Assembly (NCBI GenBank): GCA_020072765.1
Contig: JAIQGD010000003.1
Location: forward strand, 1 to 64,000
Length of the DNA stretch: 64,000 nucleotides
DNA from: Terriglobia bacterium
GTDB lineage: Bacteria > Acidobacteriota > Terriglobia > Acidiferrales > UBA7541
Direction: 5' to 3'
Shown: positions 1 to 8,723 of the stretch, one piece after another
Position numbering within the stretch: the stretch's first letter is position 1
Layout: each line of letters begins with the position of its first letter
The notes under the pieces: model-generated
What the model saw: the letters and a program-made list of their open reading frames with translations, nothing else
Databases searched by the model: none
What the model was told of the DNA's origin: nothing
Translations under genes and position numbers: made by a program

Positions 1-61
1 TGTTAGAAGTTGATTCCGCAAGACGCCGCGTGCTAAATTGCTCAGCCGAAGAGGGCCATAC

Positions 62-763
62 GTGATCGACAAAACATTGAAGACGTGCAAGGAAGCAGTG
101 GCCTCCGTATTTGACGGGGCCTGCATTATGCTGGGCGGTTTCGGCGATCCCGGCCTGCCGGGGATGCTGCTCGAAGCGCTGCGGGAACAGGGCGCGAAGA
201 ATCTGTGGATCATCCACAACGGCGCGGGCCAGGGCGACTCCTGCCTGGGCGGCCTGATGGGCGACGGGCGCGTGCGCAAGCTGACGTGCTCGTTTCCGAG
301 CCACCCGGGCAACCAGGCATTCGCCGAGCGGTACATGCGCGGCGAAATCGAGCTCGAAATTGTCCCCCAGGGGACACTCGCCGAGCGGATTCGCTCGGCG
401 GGCGCGGGTCTGGGCGGCTTCTTCACGCCGACGGGCGCGGGAACCGAGCTCGCGAAGGGCAAGGAGTCGCGCATGATCAACGGCCGCGAGCACATCTTCG
501 AGACGCCGCTGTTCGCCGATTTCGCGTTCGTGCGCGCCTATCAGGGCGACCGGCTCGGCAACCTGACCTTCCGCATGGCCATGCGCAACTTCAACGTGCC
601 GATGATGACGGCGGCGAAGGTGTCGGTGGCCGAAGTGGACGAGCTGTTGCCCGCCGGCCAGATCGACCCGGCCGATGTGCACGTCCCCGGAATTTTCGTC
701 GACCATGTGGTCCAGGTCGCCCGGCACCCGGTGCTCGCGGCGGTGCAGAAAGTGGGGAGATAA
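62..763 (+). CDS. 3-oxoacid/3-oxoadipate CoA-transferase, subunit A
   Basis: Alpha subunit (233 aa) of a family I CoA-transferase, which moves CoA from succinyl-CoA (or similar) to a 3-oxoacid such as 3-oxoadipate or acetoacetate. The N-terminus has the family's glycine-rich GGFGDPGLPG segment, followed by the typical SCOT/PcaI fold sequence. I chose the GTG at 62 because GAAGAGGG lies 6 bases upstream and translation from it gives the usual (M)IDKT start; a TTG at 38 stays in frame but has no clear ribosome site. The beta subunit starts 6 bases after the stop, so the two are translationally linked. The substrate is not determined by the sequence. The nearby intradiol dioxygenase makes 3-oxoadipate attractive, but acetoacetate remains possible. 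Confidence 0.88.
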   Translation: MIDKTLKTCKEAVASVFDGACIMLGGFGDPGLPGMLLEALREQGAKNLWIIHNGAGQGDSCLGGLMGDGRVRKLTCSFPSHPGNQAFAERYMRGEIELEIVPQGTLAERIRSAGAGLGGFFTPTGAGTELAKGKESRMINGREHIFETPLFADFAFVRAYQGDRLGNLTFRMAMRNFNVPMMTAAKVSVAEVDELLPAGQIDPADVHVPGIFVDHVVQVARHPVLAAVQKVGR

Positions 764-769
764 CCAGTC

Positions 770-1399
770 ATGCTGAATCGCGATGGCATTGCGTACCGAG
801 TGGCCTGCGAGTTGCCCGAGGGAAGTTACGTCAACCTCGGGATTGGGATACCGACTCTGGTCGGCGACTACCTGCCCCAGGGGAAGGACATCTTCCTCCA
901 CAGCGAGAATGGCATCCTGGGCATGGGCCCCGCGCCCGCGCCCGGCAAGGAAGATATCGACTGCATCAACGCGGGCAAGCAGTACGTCACCATGCTGCCC
1001 GGCGGCAGCTTTTTCGATCACCCCACGTCGTTCTCGCTGATTCGCGGCGGACATCTGACGCACGCCATCCTCGGGGCGTTCGAGGTCGCCGCCAACGGCG
1101 ACATGGCCAACTGGCGCAGCCCCGGAGACAAAGTCCCCGGCGTGGGCGGCGCGATGGACCTGGCGTTCGGCGTCAAGAACGTGTGGGTCACCATGACGCA
1201 CGTCACCAACAAGGGCAAACCGAAAACGGACCTGGCGCTGATTGACGTCACGCCGGATGGCCTGGTTCTCCGCGAAGTGGCTCCGGGCATTGATCCAGCC
1301 ACGGTGCAGGCCAAGACGGAAGCGCCCTTGCGCATCGCGCCCGACTGCCGCGAAATGAACGTCCCGGCCAAGTTCGTTGCGTCCCAACTAACCGCCTAA
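770..1399 (+). CDS. 3-oxoacid/3-oxoadipate CoA-transferase, subunit B
   Basis: Beta subunit (209 aa) of the same CoA-transferase. It carries the catalytic motif HSENGILGMGP; Glu46 in the S-E-N-G signature is the residue that forms the glutamyl-CoA thioester in this family. The GIGIPTLV segment at residues 24-31 is also characteristic. It sits directly behind subunit A and 18 bases before the amidohydrolase, so the three probably form one transcript. The length is normal for a PcaJ/ScoB-type subunit. As for subunit A, the choice between 3-oxoadipate and acetoacetate is an inference from context. Confidence 0.9.
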   Translation: MLNRDGIAYRVACELPEGSYVNLGIGIPTLVGDYLPQGKDIFLHSENGILGMGPAPAPGKEDIDCINAGKQYVTMLPGGSFFDHPTSFSLIRGGHLTHAILGAFEVAANGDMANWRSPGDKVPGVGGAMDLAFGVKNVWVTMTHVTNKGKPKTDLALIDVTPDGLVLREVAPGIDPATVQAKTEAPLRIAPDCREMNVPAKFVASQLTA

Positions 1400-1417
1400 A
1401 CCCAGGGGAGGCCTGCT

Positions 1418-2272
1418 GTGCTGCAAGCCATCGACATGCACGCCCATATTCTGACCGGAGACCGCGCCAAGCAGGGCTGGGCTCCGGTGACCAAAGCCGG
1501 CCTGCCCATGAACACCGGCAAGTGGGGCAACAGCCCCGACGAAATGGCCGTGATGTACCAGAGCCTCCAGATGATGGCCGTCATCTTCGACGTGGACGGC
1601 GAAACCCGCACCGGCTTGAAAATCGACAACGGCGAAACCGCCGGCTGGATGAAGAAGTATCCCAAGACGTTCATCGGTTTCGGCAGCGTCGATCCCTGGA
1701 AAGGCAAGGTGGCGGTCGACGAAGTGCAGCGCTGCGCCGACATGGGCCTTCGCGGCATGAAGTTCCAGCAGGCGGGCCAGGGATTTGATCCGACCAATGA
1801 ACGCTTCTTTCCTATGTACGAGGCAATCGTCCGGCTAAACCTCCCTGTTATCTTCCACACGGGCACCACGGCGGTGGCCGCGGGTTCGCCCGGCGGCAAG
1901 GGCATCATTCTCGAGTATTGCAAGCCGATTCCCTACATGGACAACCTGGCGGCGTGGTTTCCCGAGATGCGCATCATCATGGCGCATCCCGCGTGGCCCT
2001 GGCACGACGATCAACTGGCCGTGCTGCGCCACAAGGGCAACACCTACATGGACCTCTCCGGCTGGGCGCCGAAATATTTCCCGGCCTCCACCGTCCACAA
2101 CATCAACACCCTGGTGCAGGACAAGGCTTTCTTCGGCACCGACTTCCCCATGATGACCCCGGAGCGCTGGCTGGCCGAATTCGCGGAACTTCCCCTGAAG
2201 GACTCGGTCCGCCCAAAAATCCTGCTGCACAACGCGGCCAAGCTTTTGGGCATCGATCCCGCCTCGGCCTAG
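1418..2272 (+). CDS. amidohydrolase family 2 (metal-dependent hydrolase/decarboxylase)
   Basis: A 284-aa TIM-barrel amidohydrolase of the amidohydrolase_2 group, which includes ACMSD-type decarboxylases and 4-oxalomesaconate hydratase-like enzymes. Metal-binding features are visible: HAH at residues 8-10 (first strand), the His of VIFHTG, the His of AHPAWPW and the Asp of GTDFP near the C-terminus. The start is GTG with AGGGGAG 7 bases upstream. It follows the CoA-transferase pair in the same direction and probably shares the transcript. That context supports a role on an aromatic ring-cleavage product (hydration, decarboxylation or hydrolysis), but the exact reaction cannot be read from the sequence. 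Confidence 0.82.
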   Translation: MLQAIDMHAHILTGDRAKQGWAPVTKAGLPMNTGKWGNSPDEMAVMYQSLQMMAVIFDVDGETRTGLKIDNGETAGWMKKYPKTFIGFGSVDPWKGKVAVDEVQRCADMGLRGMKFQQAGQGFDPTNERFFPMYEAIVRLNLPVIFHTGTTAVAAGSPGGKGIILEYCKPIPYMDNLAAWFPEMRIIMAHPAWPWHDDQLAVLRHKGNTYMDLSGWAPKYFPASTVHNINTLVQDKAFFGTDFPMMTPERWLAEFAELPLKDSVRPKILLHNAAKLLGIDPASA

Positions 2273-2592
2273 CAGGATATCCAGGCGAACGGGACAGCTT
2301 TGAAAAAAGCCTGTTCCGTCATTCTGAGCGAAGCGAAGAATCCCTCTTCGGCTTAGCTCCAGACAATACGCACACCAAGAGAGATTCCTCGTCGCCCCGG
2401 CAAATACGCCGGGGCGCATACCCCGCGCTTCGCTCCTCGGAATGACAACCGGGTCAACTCAGGGCACAAACGAACGGCGGGCGGATCCAGTCAGCGCACA
2501 AGCGCCCTTCTCTGCGGCCTCTGCGCCTCTGCGGTAAAGTCTTGAAGTGGCCGGCGGACGCGTGCTTGACCACGCGCATGATTGCCGCGCGC
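2273..2592. repeat. gene-free gap with imperfect inverted repeat of the 'HSERSEES' type
   Basis: This stretch between converging genes holds no credible gene. At 2318-2348 is a copy of the short repeat that translates as RHSERSEESLF (GTCATTCTGAGCGAAGCGAA...). It returns in inverted, diverged form at about 2378-2446, so the two arms bracket roughly 130 bases like a small non-autonomous element. Related single arms occur at 37963-37993 and 41744-41780. A second low-complexity piece near 2500-2540 reads CTGCGGCCTCTGCGCCTCTG, a phrase also widespread as an intergenic repeat. ORFs called through these repeats are spurious. Confidence 0.65.
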
Positions 2593-3132
2593 TCACATGA
2601 ACGAGCGCACCGGATCCTTGCCGTCCCAGCCGATGGTGGCGCGGTAGAATCCGCTGAACGCCGGATCAAACGCGGCACCCAATTCAATCAGCTCGACCAT
2701 GCCCGGAAGGTGCGCCGTCGTATCCATGTAGGCCACCCGGCCTCCGGTAGGCACGCGCGCAAAAAAGCCCAGTTCGTAGCCCGCCGCCTGATACTCCGCC
2801 AGGTCGCGGTCGAACTGGTTGGTGGCCACACCCCAGTGATGAAAACCGTAGCCGCGCCGCTCGATGGTCTCCCGATAGACCGACGGCGCGTCGTTGTGCT
2901 GCTGGATCAGCTCGATCATCATGTGGCCGGCGAAACTCATGGCCAGCGACGCATCGGCCTTCGAAGGTTGCCCCCGATAGAGCGGGTCCACTCCCGTAAA
3001 GTGGTCCAGCAGAAACCACGGCCCCACCCTCAGCCTCTTCACCCACTGTTCCATCGCCTGATGGATGTTTTCGACCACGTACGCCATCTGAATGACGCCG
3101 TTATCGGGCTGCCCAAAGATTACGAGACTCAT
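2593..3132 (-). CDS. VOC (glyoxalase-like) superfamily protein
   Basis: A 179-aa single-gene VOC-fold protein. It opens with the typical VVENIHQAMEQW segment after the first strand, includes a GFHHWGV strand with a probable metal-ligand His, and closes with GMVELIEL, whose Glu is the usual C-terminal metal ligand of the fold. The start at 3132 is preceded by GGAGG 8 bases upstream; the longer frame beyond it reads through a dispersed repeat and is not coding. VOC proteins may be dioxygenases, lyases, epimerases or binding proteins, so no reaction is assigned. It converges on the CoA-transferase/amidohydrolase operon. Confidence 0.75.
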   Translation of the reverse strand: MSLVIFGQPDNGVIQMAYVVENIHQAMEQWVKRLRVGPWFLLDHFTGVDPLYRGQPSKADASLAMSFAGHMMIELIQQHNDAPSVYRETIERRGYGFHHWGVATNQFDRDLAEYQAAGYELGFFARVPTGGRVAYMDTTAHLPGMVELIELGAAFDPAFSGFYRATIGWDGKDPVRSFM

Positions 3133-3139
3133 GCGCGCG

Positions 3140-3350
3140 CCTCCGAAGTTCAAATTTTGCGCTGACACCATACACCGCGCCCCAGCCGCTGTCCATCGCC
3201 CGTGCCAACGGCGCGAGCTGGCTTGCTCCCGCTTTCGCCCGGCCCGATGGGCTTCCGCTTCTGCCCGGCGAAGCTTGCTTCGCCGTATCGGCCGCGAGGA
3301 ACAGGCTGCCGGGCGGCAAAGCGGCGGCGAGCCGCCGCACTCCACATGAG
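3140..3350. repeat. dispersed two-hairpin intergenic repeat, copy A
   Basis: This copy contains a perfect GGCGAAGC/GCTTCGCC palindrome at 3267-3284 and, at 3321-3345, a GCGGCGG...CCGCCGC hairpin running into CACTCCAC-type ends. The same two-part layout is found at 54776-54854 (opposite orientation) and 60546-60655. Frames through it translate to a recurrent 'MECGG..PP..' peptide, which is why false ORFs appear here. No gene is supported between the VOC protein start at 3132 and the dehydratase stop at 3442. Confidence 0.7.
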
Positions 3351-3441
3351 GCGCGTGGAATGGGTGCGGATAACTTTAGGGGCGCTGCTGGCTGCGCCCT
3401 GCTCGGCTGCACGATTTACCAGCTACTGCCGGGCCATCACG

Positions 3442-5142
3442 CTAGACCTCGGTCGGCTTGCTATCCAGCACCAGTACCGCGCCCTTCGACATCGGCTGCA
3501 CGGTGCGCTGGTAGATCGATAGGTATCCGGTGGCGTGGGGCAATTGCGGCTCACCCAGACGCGCCCGGCGCGCGGCCAGTTCCGCCGGCGGAACATCGAG
3601 ATCCAGCAAATGATTGTCGACGTCAATCGTGATGCGGTCGCCGTTCTGCACCAGCGAAAGCGGCCCTCCCACAGCCGACTCGGGAGCCACCTCTGCCACG
3701 GTCAATCCTTTGTTGCACAGCCCGGACAACTGGCCGTCGCTGACAAACGCCACCTGCTGCTGCAAATCGGCGGAGTCTAGCGCGAAGACCACCTGCGACG
3801 CCGGGCCCGCCATCCCCGGCCCGCCCTTGACTCCCATCCCGCGCACGACGAGCACGTTTCCGGCTTTGACTTCCCCGTTCGCGATGGCTCGCATCGCCTC
3901 GCCCGCCTCGTCGTACACAATCGCCGGACCGGAAAATCGCGTCTGGCGATCCGGCCCGCGCAGGCCCAGCTTCACGATGGCGCTTTCCGGCGCCAGCGTG
4001 CCGCGCAGCACCACGATCGGCGGCTTGTCGGAAAACGGACGCCCGATCGGGCGAATCACCTGCTCGTTCTGCACGACAACCTCGGCCAGATTCTCCCCCA
4101 CCGTCTTCCCGGTGACCGTCATCGCCTTCAGGTCGAGCCGTGGCGCGAGTTGCTTCATCAGCGCTCGCGCGCCACCCGCCGCTTCGAAATCTTCGATCGA
4201 GTCGTCGCCGTTGGGCCGCACCGCGCTGAGCACCGGAATCTTTCCGCCCAGGTCGTTGAACATCTTGTAGATGTCGACGTCCACCCCGGCCTCCACCGCC
4301 GTGGCCTGCAAGTGCTTGATGCAATTGATCGAGCCGCTCACCGCCAGCACGGCCGCCACGGCGTTATGAAACGCCCCCGGCGTGAGAATGTCGCGCGGCT
4401 TGATGTCTTCCAGCACCAGTTCGACGATGCGCTGGCCGGATCGCCGCGCCATCTCCACCATCCTCGGGCTATTCGCCAGCACTGGCGCGCTGCCCGGCAG
4501 ACTCATGCCCAGCGCCTCGCACACCACGTGCATGGAGTTGGCGGTCGCCATTCCCTGGCACACCCCCGGCCCGGTGATGGCGTTGTCGCACATGGCCCGC
4601 AATTCCTCGCGCGAGAGTTTGCCGAACGATGCCTGGATCGATCCCAGAAACACGTCCTCGATATCGACATGCTTGCCGTTCACCTCGCCGCATGGCTGGT
4701 AGCCGCACATCACCAGAATGGACGGGATGTTGAACCGCCCGGCCGCCATCAAGTGGCCCGGAGGCGTTTTGTCGCACGAGGACAGGCAGATCATGCCGTC
4801 CAGCTGCGCTCCCTCCACCGCGATTTCCATGTCGTTGACGATCAGATCGCGGCTCGGCAGGATGTACCCGCCCGCGTGGCCCGCGCTGATGATGAAATCG
4901 CTCGGCGCCGCCGTGCGAATCTCAAACGGCACGCCACCCGCCGCCCGCACCGCGTCCTTCACAATCTTGGCTACCCCGTCCAGATGGCTGAAGCAGATCG
5001 CGAGTTCCGAGGAACTGTTCACCACGGCGATCTTGGGCTTCTTCATGTCCTCGTCGGTGAGACCCAGCGCGCGCCACTGCGCGCGCCGCGCCGCCTCGCG
5101 CGGCGACCCCGGCGGAAAATTGCTGCGTAGCGCCTTCGTCAT
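3442..5142 (-). CDS. IlvD/Edd family dehydratase (dihydroxy-acid or sugar-acid dehydratase)
   Basis: A 566-aa Fe-S dehydratase that removes water from a 2,3-dihydroxy acid. The three cluster-ligand cysteines expected in the family are present at about Cys50, Cys123 (in the SCDKTPPGH motif) and Cys195 (GPGVCQGMATA). GKHVDIEDVF and SDGQLSGL near the C-terminus are also typical. It lies 48 bases downstream of an aromatic-acid-type MFS carrier in the same direction, which suggests co-transcription. True biosynthetic ilvD usually sits with other branched-chain genes, which are absent here. A catabolic sugar-acid or other hydroxy-acid dehydratase is therefore at least as likely, and I give no symbol. 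Confidence 0.85.
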   Translation of the reverse strand: MTKALRSNFPPGSPREAARRAQWRALGLTDEDMKKPKIAVVNSSSELAICFSHLDGVAKIVKDAVRAAGGVPFEIRTAAPSDFIISAGHAGGYILPSRDLIVNDMEIAVEGAQLDGMICLSSCDKTPPGHLMAAGRFNIPSILVMCGYQPCGEVNGKHVDIEDVFLGSIQASFGKLSREELRAMCDNAITGPGVCQGMATANSMHVVCEALGMSLPGSAPVLANSPRMVEMARRSGQRIVELVLEDIKPRDILTPGAFHNAVAAVLAVSGSINCIKHLQATAVEAGVDVDIYKMFNDLGGKIPVLSAVRPNGDDSIEDFEAAGGARALMKQLAPRLDLKAMTVTGKTVGENLAEVVVQNEQVIRPIGRPFSDKPPIVVLRGTLAPESAIVKLGLRGPDRQTRFSGPAIVYDEAGEAMRAIANGEVKAGNVLVVRGMGVKGGPGMAGPASQVVFALDSADLQQQVAFVSDGQLSGLCNKGLTVAEVAPESAVGGPLSLVQNGDRITIDVDNHLLDLDVPPAELAARRARLGEPQLPHATGYLSIYQRTVQPMSKGAVLVLDSKPTEV

Positions 5143-5190
5143 CTTCGTCCCCCCATGGGTAATTCCACAAAACGATTTGCGAAACGAATG

Positions 5191-6555
5191 CTATTCCGAA
5201 ACCGGCTCCGTCGCGCGGCCTCCCTCGGGCTCCGCGCCGGGCGCCTTCGCCATGACATTCGCCAGCAGGAAAATGATCGCCGCGGTCGCCAGCGTCGGCA
5301 GCGCCGCCAGCAGGAACAGCTGGCTGGGCGCCCACTTCAGCGCCAGCAGCGCCCCCGCAATCGTCGGCCCGATGATTCCGCCGATGCGCCCGATTCCGAT
5401 GGCCCAGCCGCTTCCGGTGGCGCGAGTTCGCGGCGGATAGATGTGGCCCGACATGGCGTTCATGATGTTCTGATCGCCGATCAGAAAGAAGTAGAGGAAC
5501 GCATAGATCGTCAGGAAAGCGGCGTAACTCGAGCCGAATTTTCCCAAGACCAGCAGCAGCGCCGCGCCCAGCGCATAGCCGATGGTCGCCACGCGAAACG
5601 GCTGCCACGATACGATCAATCGCGCCGCGGCAATCGAACCGAGCAAACCGGCTCCCTGCGCCGTCGCCGTAATCGCCACAATTTGTTTCGGAGTAACGCT
5701 CATGCCGGTGAGCAGCGTGGGCAGCCAGTTGGTCAGCGAAAACAGGGTAATCAGGCTGACGAACAGCGCCATCCACAGCAGGCTCGTCCGCCGCGCGTAG
5801 CCTCCCCGAAACAATTCCGGCACCTGATTTTTTTTCTCGTACGCCTGCTCCATGAAAAACCGGCTGCCGGCCGCCGCGTGGTTCCCCGGCGCCAGCCGCG
5901 CGAGGATGCCGGCAATCTCACCGCCGCGCGTCCCGCGCGAGATCAGGTAGTTGAGCGACTCCGGCAGCGCCAGGATCAACACCGGCGCCAGCAGAATCGG
6001 CATCGCCCCGCCGGTGTAGAACACGGTCCGCCAGCCAAACCTCAGGATGTAGGCATTGACGACGCCCGCGAAGACGCCCCCAATCGTGTAGCCGCAATAC
6101 ATCACCATGGTCAGCGCGGCCCGCACGCGCTTGGGGCAATAGTCCGACGCGATCGTAATCGCGATCGGCGCGGCGCCCCCCAGGCCGAGGCCCGCAATCA
6201 GCCGCCAGAAGATCACCATCGAATACGACGAGGAAAGCGCCGTCGCCAGCGTCGCCAGGCCGAAATCCAGCCCGCAGGCGATGAACACCCGCTTGCGCCC
6301 CCAGCGGTCTCCCGCGATCCCGAACACGAGCGCCCCCAGCATCAGGCCCAGCTGTCCCGCCGAGAACACCACGCCCAGCGCGGCTTTCGAAATCGCCAGT
6401 TCCTTGGCCAGCCCCGGCGCCGCGTAGCTGATCGCGTTCAGATCGAACCCCTCGAAGAAAAGCAGGCAGGCGCACAGCCCGACCACGCGGATGTGAAACC
6501 CGTTGAGGCGGCTCTGATCGATCAGTTCGGAGACATTGACGTCCGCTGCGTCCAT
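5191..6555 (-). CDS. MFS transporter, aromatic acid:H+ symporter type
   Basis: A 454-aa inner-membrane carrier with about 12 hydrophobic helices. The N-terminal FFEGFDLNAISYAAPGLAKE stretch matches the AAHS (PcaK/BenK-like) signature, with an acidic residue in helix 1 (EGFD), and the loop 2-3 motif reads GDRWGRKRV. The start at 6555 is chosen over 6594 because AGGGA precedes it and homologues begin near 'VSELID'. It is followed 48 bases later by the IlvD/Edd dehydratase. It probably imports an aromatic or other small organic acid with protons; the substrate is inferred only from family and neighbourhood. Confidence 0.84.
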   Translation of the reverse strand: MDAADVNVSELIDQSRLNGFHIRVVGLCACLLFFEGFDLNAISYAAPGLAKELAISKAALGVVFSAGQLGLMLGALVFGIAGDRWGRKRVFIACGLDFGLATLATALSSSYSMVIFWRLIAGLGLGGAAPIAITIASDYCPKRVRAALTMVMYCGYTIGGVFAGVVNAYILRFGWRTVFYTGGAMPILLAPVLILALPESLNYLISRGTRGGEIAGILARLAPGNHAAAGSRFFMEQAYEKKNQVPELFRGGYARRTSLLWMALFVSLITLFSLTNWLPTLLTGMSVTPKQIVAITATAQGAGLLGSIAAARLIVSWQPFRVATIGYALGAALLLVLGKFGSSYAAFLTIYAFLYFFLIGDQNIMNAMSGHIYPPRTRATGSGWAIGIGRIGGIIGPTIAGALLALKWAPSQLFLLAALPTLATAAIIFLLANVMAKAPGAEPEGGRATEPVSE

Positions 6556-6877
6556 TCCATTCCCTGTTCGTGCGTGCCGGACCCGCGGGCCCATTCAGCT
6601 CACCCGCGTCGCGCAGCGTAGCAAAAAAAAACCAAAAGGGCCAACGTCCGACCGCGCCCGGCATCGCGGCGCGGCGTGTCACTGTGCCGGAACGCCGCGA
6701 ACAACGCTAGGCATCCCGGCAATATTGGAGTTAGAATCCCCCCCAGATAAGCGCGATGGCAAGGCGTTGGGCGGTATTGCAATTGTACTTCGATGCTCCG
6801 CTGCCAGGCGAAGTGGGACGCGGCACCCGGGCATCAACGGTTTGATGCCGTAGAAAGCGACAAGGAGGAAGACAACC
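6556..6877 (+). other. intergenic region between divergent genes; strong ribosome site only
   Basis: This gap of about 320 bases separates the divergent MFS carrier and the selenoprotein candidate. The only clear signal is AAGGAGG at 6862-6868, 9 bases before the ATG at 6878. No convincing sigma-70 promoter, palindrome or RNA structure was seen. Short frames on both strands look like shadows. Confidence 0.5.
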
Positions 6878-8653
6878 ATGAATCGGCGGAAGTTGTTGAC
6901 CCTGCTCGGCGTTTCTCCAGCCTTTTTGACCGCGGCTCCGGCTGGTGCGCAACCGGCCGAAAAAGCCGGCAGCGTTGCGCCTGCGAATAGCACTGGCCTG
7001 CTGACCGCCATGAACCCGGCCATCGCCGGAAAACTGGCGGAGCGGTTTCCTCTGCAACCGCGCCTCAATGCCCTCGACGGCAAGACCATCTACCTGATCG
7101 ACATCCAGTGGGGCGGCCCCGACGCCGCCTACAGCGTTTGGGAGGAAGTGCAGGCGTGGTTCGCCCAAAACATGCCCAGCGTCAAGACCGTCCTGCGGCG
7201 CACCACCGGCAACATGTTCACCGACGACCCCGGCATGCGCAAGGAAATGATCGACCGAAAGGTGGATGCCGCCATTGTCGGCATCGCTGGTTGAAACGGC
7301 TGCGCGTCGGCCGTCGGCCGGCATGCCAAGAAGATCGAGCTCGAGTGCAAGATTCCCACGGTCGCTGCTTCCGCTTCCAACATCGTCCGGTACGCCACCG
7401 GGTATGACTTCCAGTACAACAACGGGATGCCCATCCGCTTTGTCGCCTTCCCGTTCCCCGTCGCCGGCCAGCCCAAGTCCGTGCACAAGCAGTACGTCGC
7501 CGGCAAGGACATGGTCAGCGGAAAGCCCATGATGCAGATGATTGTCGACGGGCTGACCAGACCGCTCACCGAACAGGAACAAATCAAGGGCATGCCGCCG
7601 GGCGCCGTCACCGAACCCCGCCTGCTCGCGCCGGATTCCGAGGACAACCTCCAGCGCCTGTTCAAAGACAAGGAATGGACCGACTACAACCCGATCATTA
7701 TCCCCACCGAAGAGCGCGTGGCGAAAATGCTCCAGGGCACCAGCCACAAGCCCGATGAAGTCGTCGCCAAAATCAACCTGACCGGCGGCGCCAGGCAACT
7801 CACCGTCGAAAAGGTGGCCATCGCCGCGGTGATGGCGGGGGCCAAGCCTGAATACTTCCCGCTCATCCTGGCGATTGCCACCAGGGCGCCCTTCGGCAAC
7901 TCCACCACCTCGATGGCCAACATGATCATCGTGAGTGGACCCATCCGCAAGCAGTTGGGGTTGAATTCCGGCACCAACGCCATGGGCCCCTACAACGAAG
8001 CCAATTCCGTGATCGGCAGAACCTTCACGCTGATGTCCAAGACCGCGGGGGACCTCCGCAATAACGTCGTGGCCTGGGAGTCGCTCGGCAACAACCTCCA
8101 GTACAACAATCTCTGCTTCGCGGAAAATGAGGAAGAGTTGCCCGCCGGCTGGGATCCCCTCAACGTGCAGCTCGGCTACAAGTCCACCGACAACGTGGTC
8201 ACCATCGGCACCGGCTGGAGCTACATTTCCAGTCTGGGCGAGGCCCAGCGCTCCTATCCGCCTCACATGCTGATGGGTGACTACATGAGGGCGCTTTCGG
8301 CCTTCGGATCGGCCGCCACCATCGTCATGGACCCCACCGTCGCCGGACTGCTCAAGGACGTCTACGGCTTCAAGACCAAGGCCCAGTTGAGCGAGTGGTT
8401 CTCGCACAATGTCGAAAAAACGGTCGCCTCCTACTGGGGCAACGGCGTCATCGCCACCACCAACACGGCGCTGGCCATCCAGGGGCTGGAGCCTTTCGCC
8501 AGCTGGAAGAAATTGCCGGGGGACACGCTGATTAAACCGTTCGACAACCCCAAGAGCATCCACGTGGTCGTGGCCGGCGGGAAAATCCAGACCACCTGGT
8601 TCGTCACCGACTTCCGCTTCTCCGACGGCGTGCTCGTGGATAAGTGGACGTAG
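6878..8653 (+). CDS. probable selenoprotein, UGSC family (in-frame TGA = Sec139), Tat-like signal
   Basis: A single frame of 591 residues is interrupted only by TGA at 7292-7294. Upstream lies a twin-arginine-like leader (MNRRKLLTLLG, AGA cleavage site) and an alpha/beta region. Around the TGA the reading is VGIAG-U-NGCASAV, placing Sec139 three residues before Cys142 in a U-x-x-C redox motif. The flanks (DAAIVGI before; HAKKIELE.KIPTV after) resemble the UGSC (seleno)protein family, whose motif is U-G-S-C. A hairpin at 7298-7327 fits a bacterial SECIS. Residues of about 270-590 form a second conserved-looking domain (YNEANSVIGR, FAENEEELPAGW). The ribosome site is strong (AAGGAGG). The alternative is a nonsense mutation; the 453 open codons after the stop and the motif argue against it. 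Function is unknown, presumably redox outside the cytoplasm. Confidence 0.8.
7298..7327 (+). promoter_or_regulatory. candidate bacterial SECIS hairpin
   Basis: Directly after the in-frame TGA the RNA can fold into a lower stem GGCUGC/GCA(U)GCC (7298-7303 with 7321-7327), a GCGU bulge, and an upper stem CGGCC/GGCCG (7308-7312 with 7316-7320) closed by a GUC loop at 7313-7315. The loop starts 18 bases after the TGA and its first base is G. Both points agree with the published bacterial SECIS model (G in the first loop positions, roughly 16-37 bases from the UGA). GC-rich DNA forms hairpins easily, so this is supportive rather than conclusive. Confidence 0.6.
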
Positions 8654-8723
8654 GAAAAAGTGTCATATAATCGTTGAGCAGAGGGCAGCCATCTGCCCCC
8701 TGCGCGCACTTAGAGGTGGAGAA

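Noticed and set aside
6731-8563. 610-codon open frame antisense to the selenoprotein candidate
   Set aside because: It is low in complexity (many Gly/Asp/His/Val), matches no family, has no ribosome site, and is the mirror of high-GC codon usage on the plus strand.
7427-8653. Independent gene starting at ATG 7427 after the TGA
   Set aside because: It has no good ribosome site, and conserved UGSC-family sequence continues between the TGA and this ATG, so it is part of the same protein.
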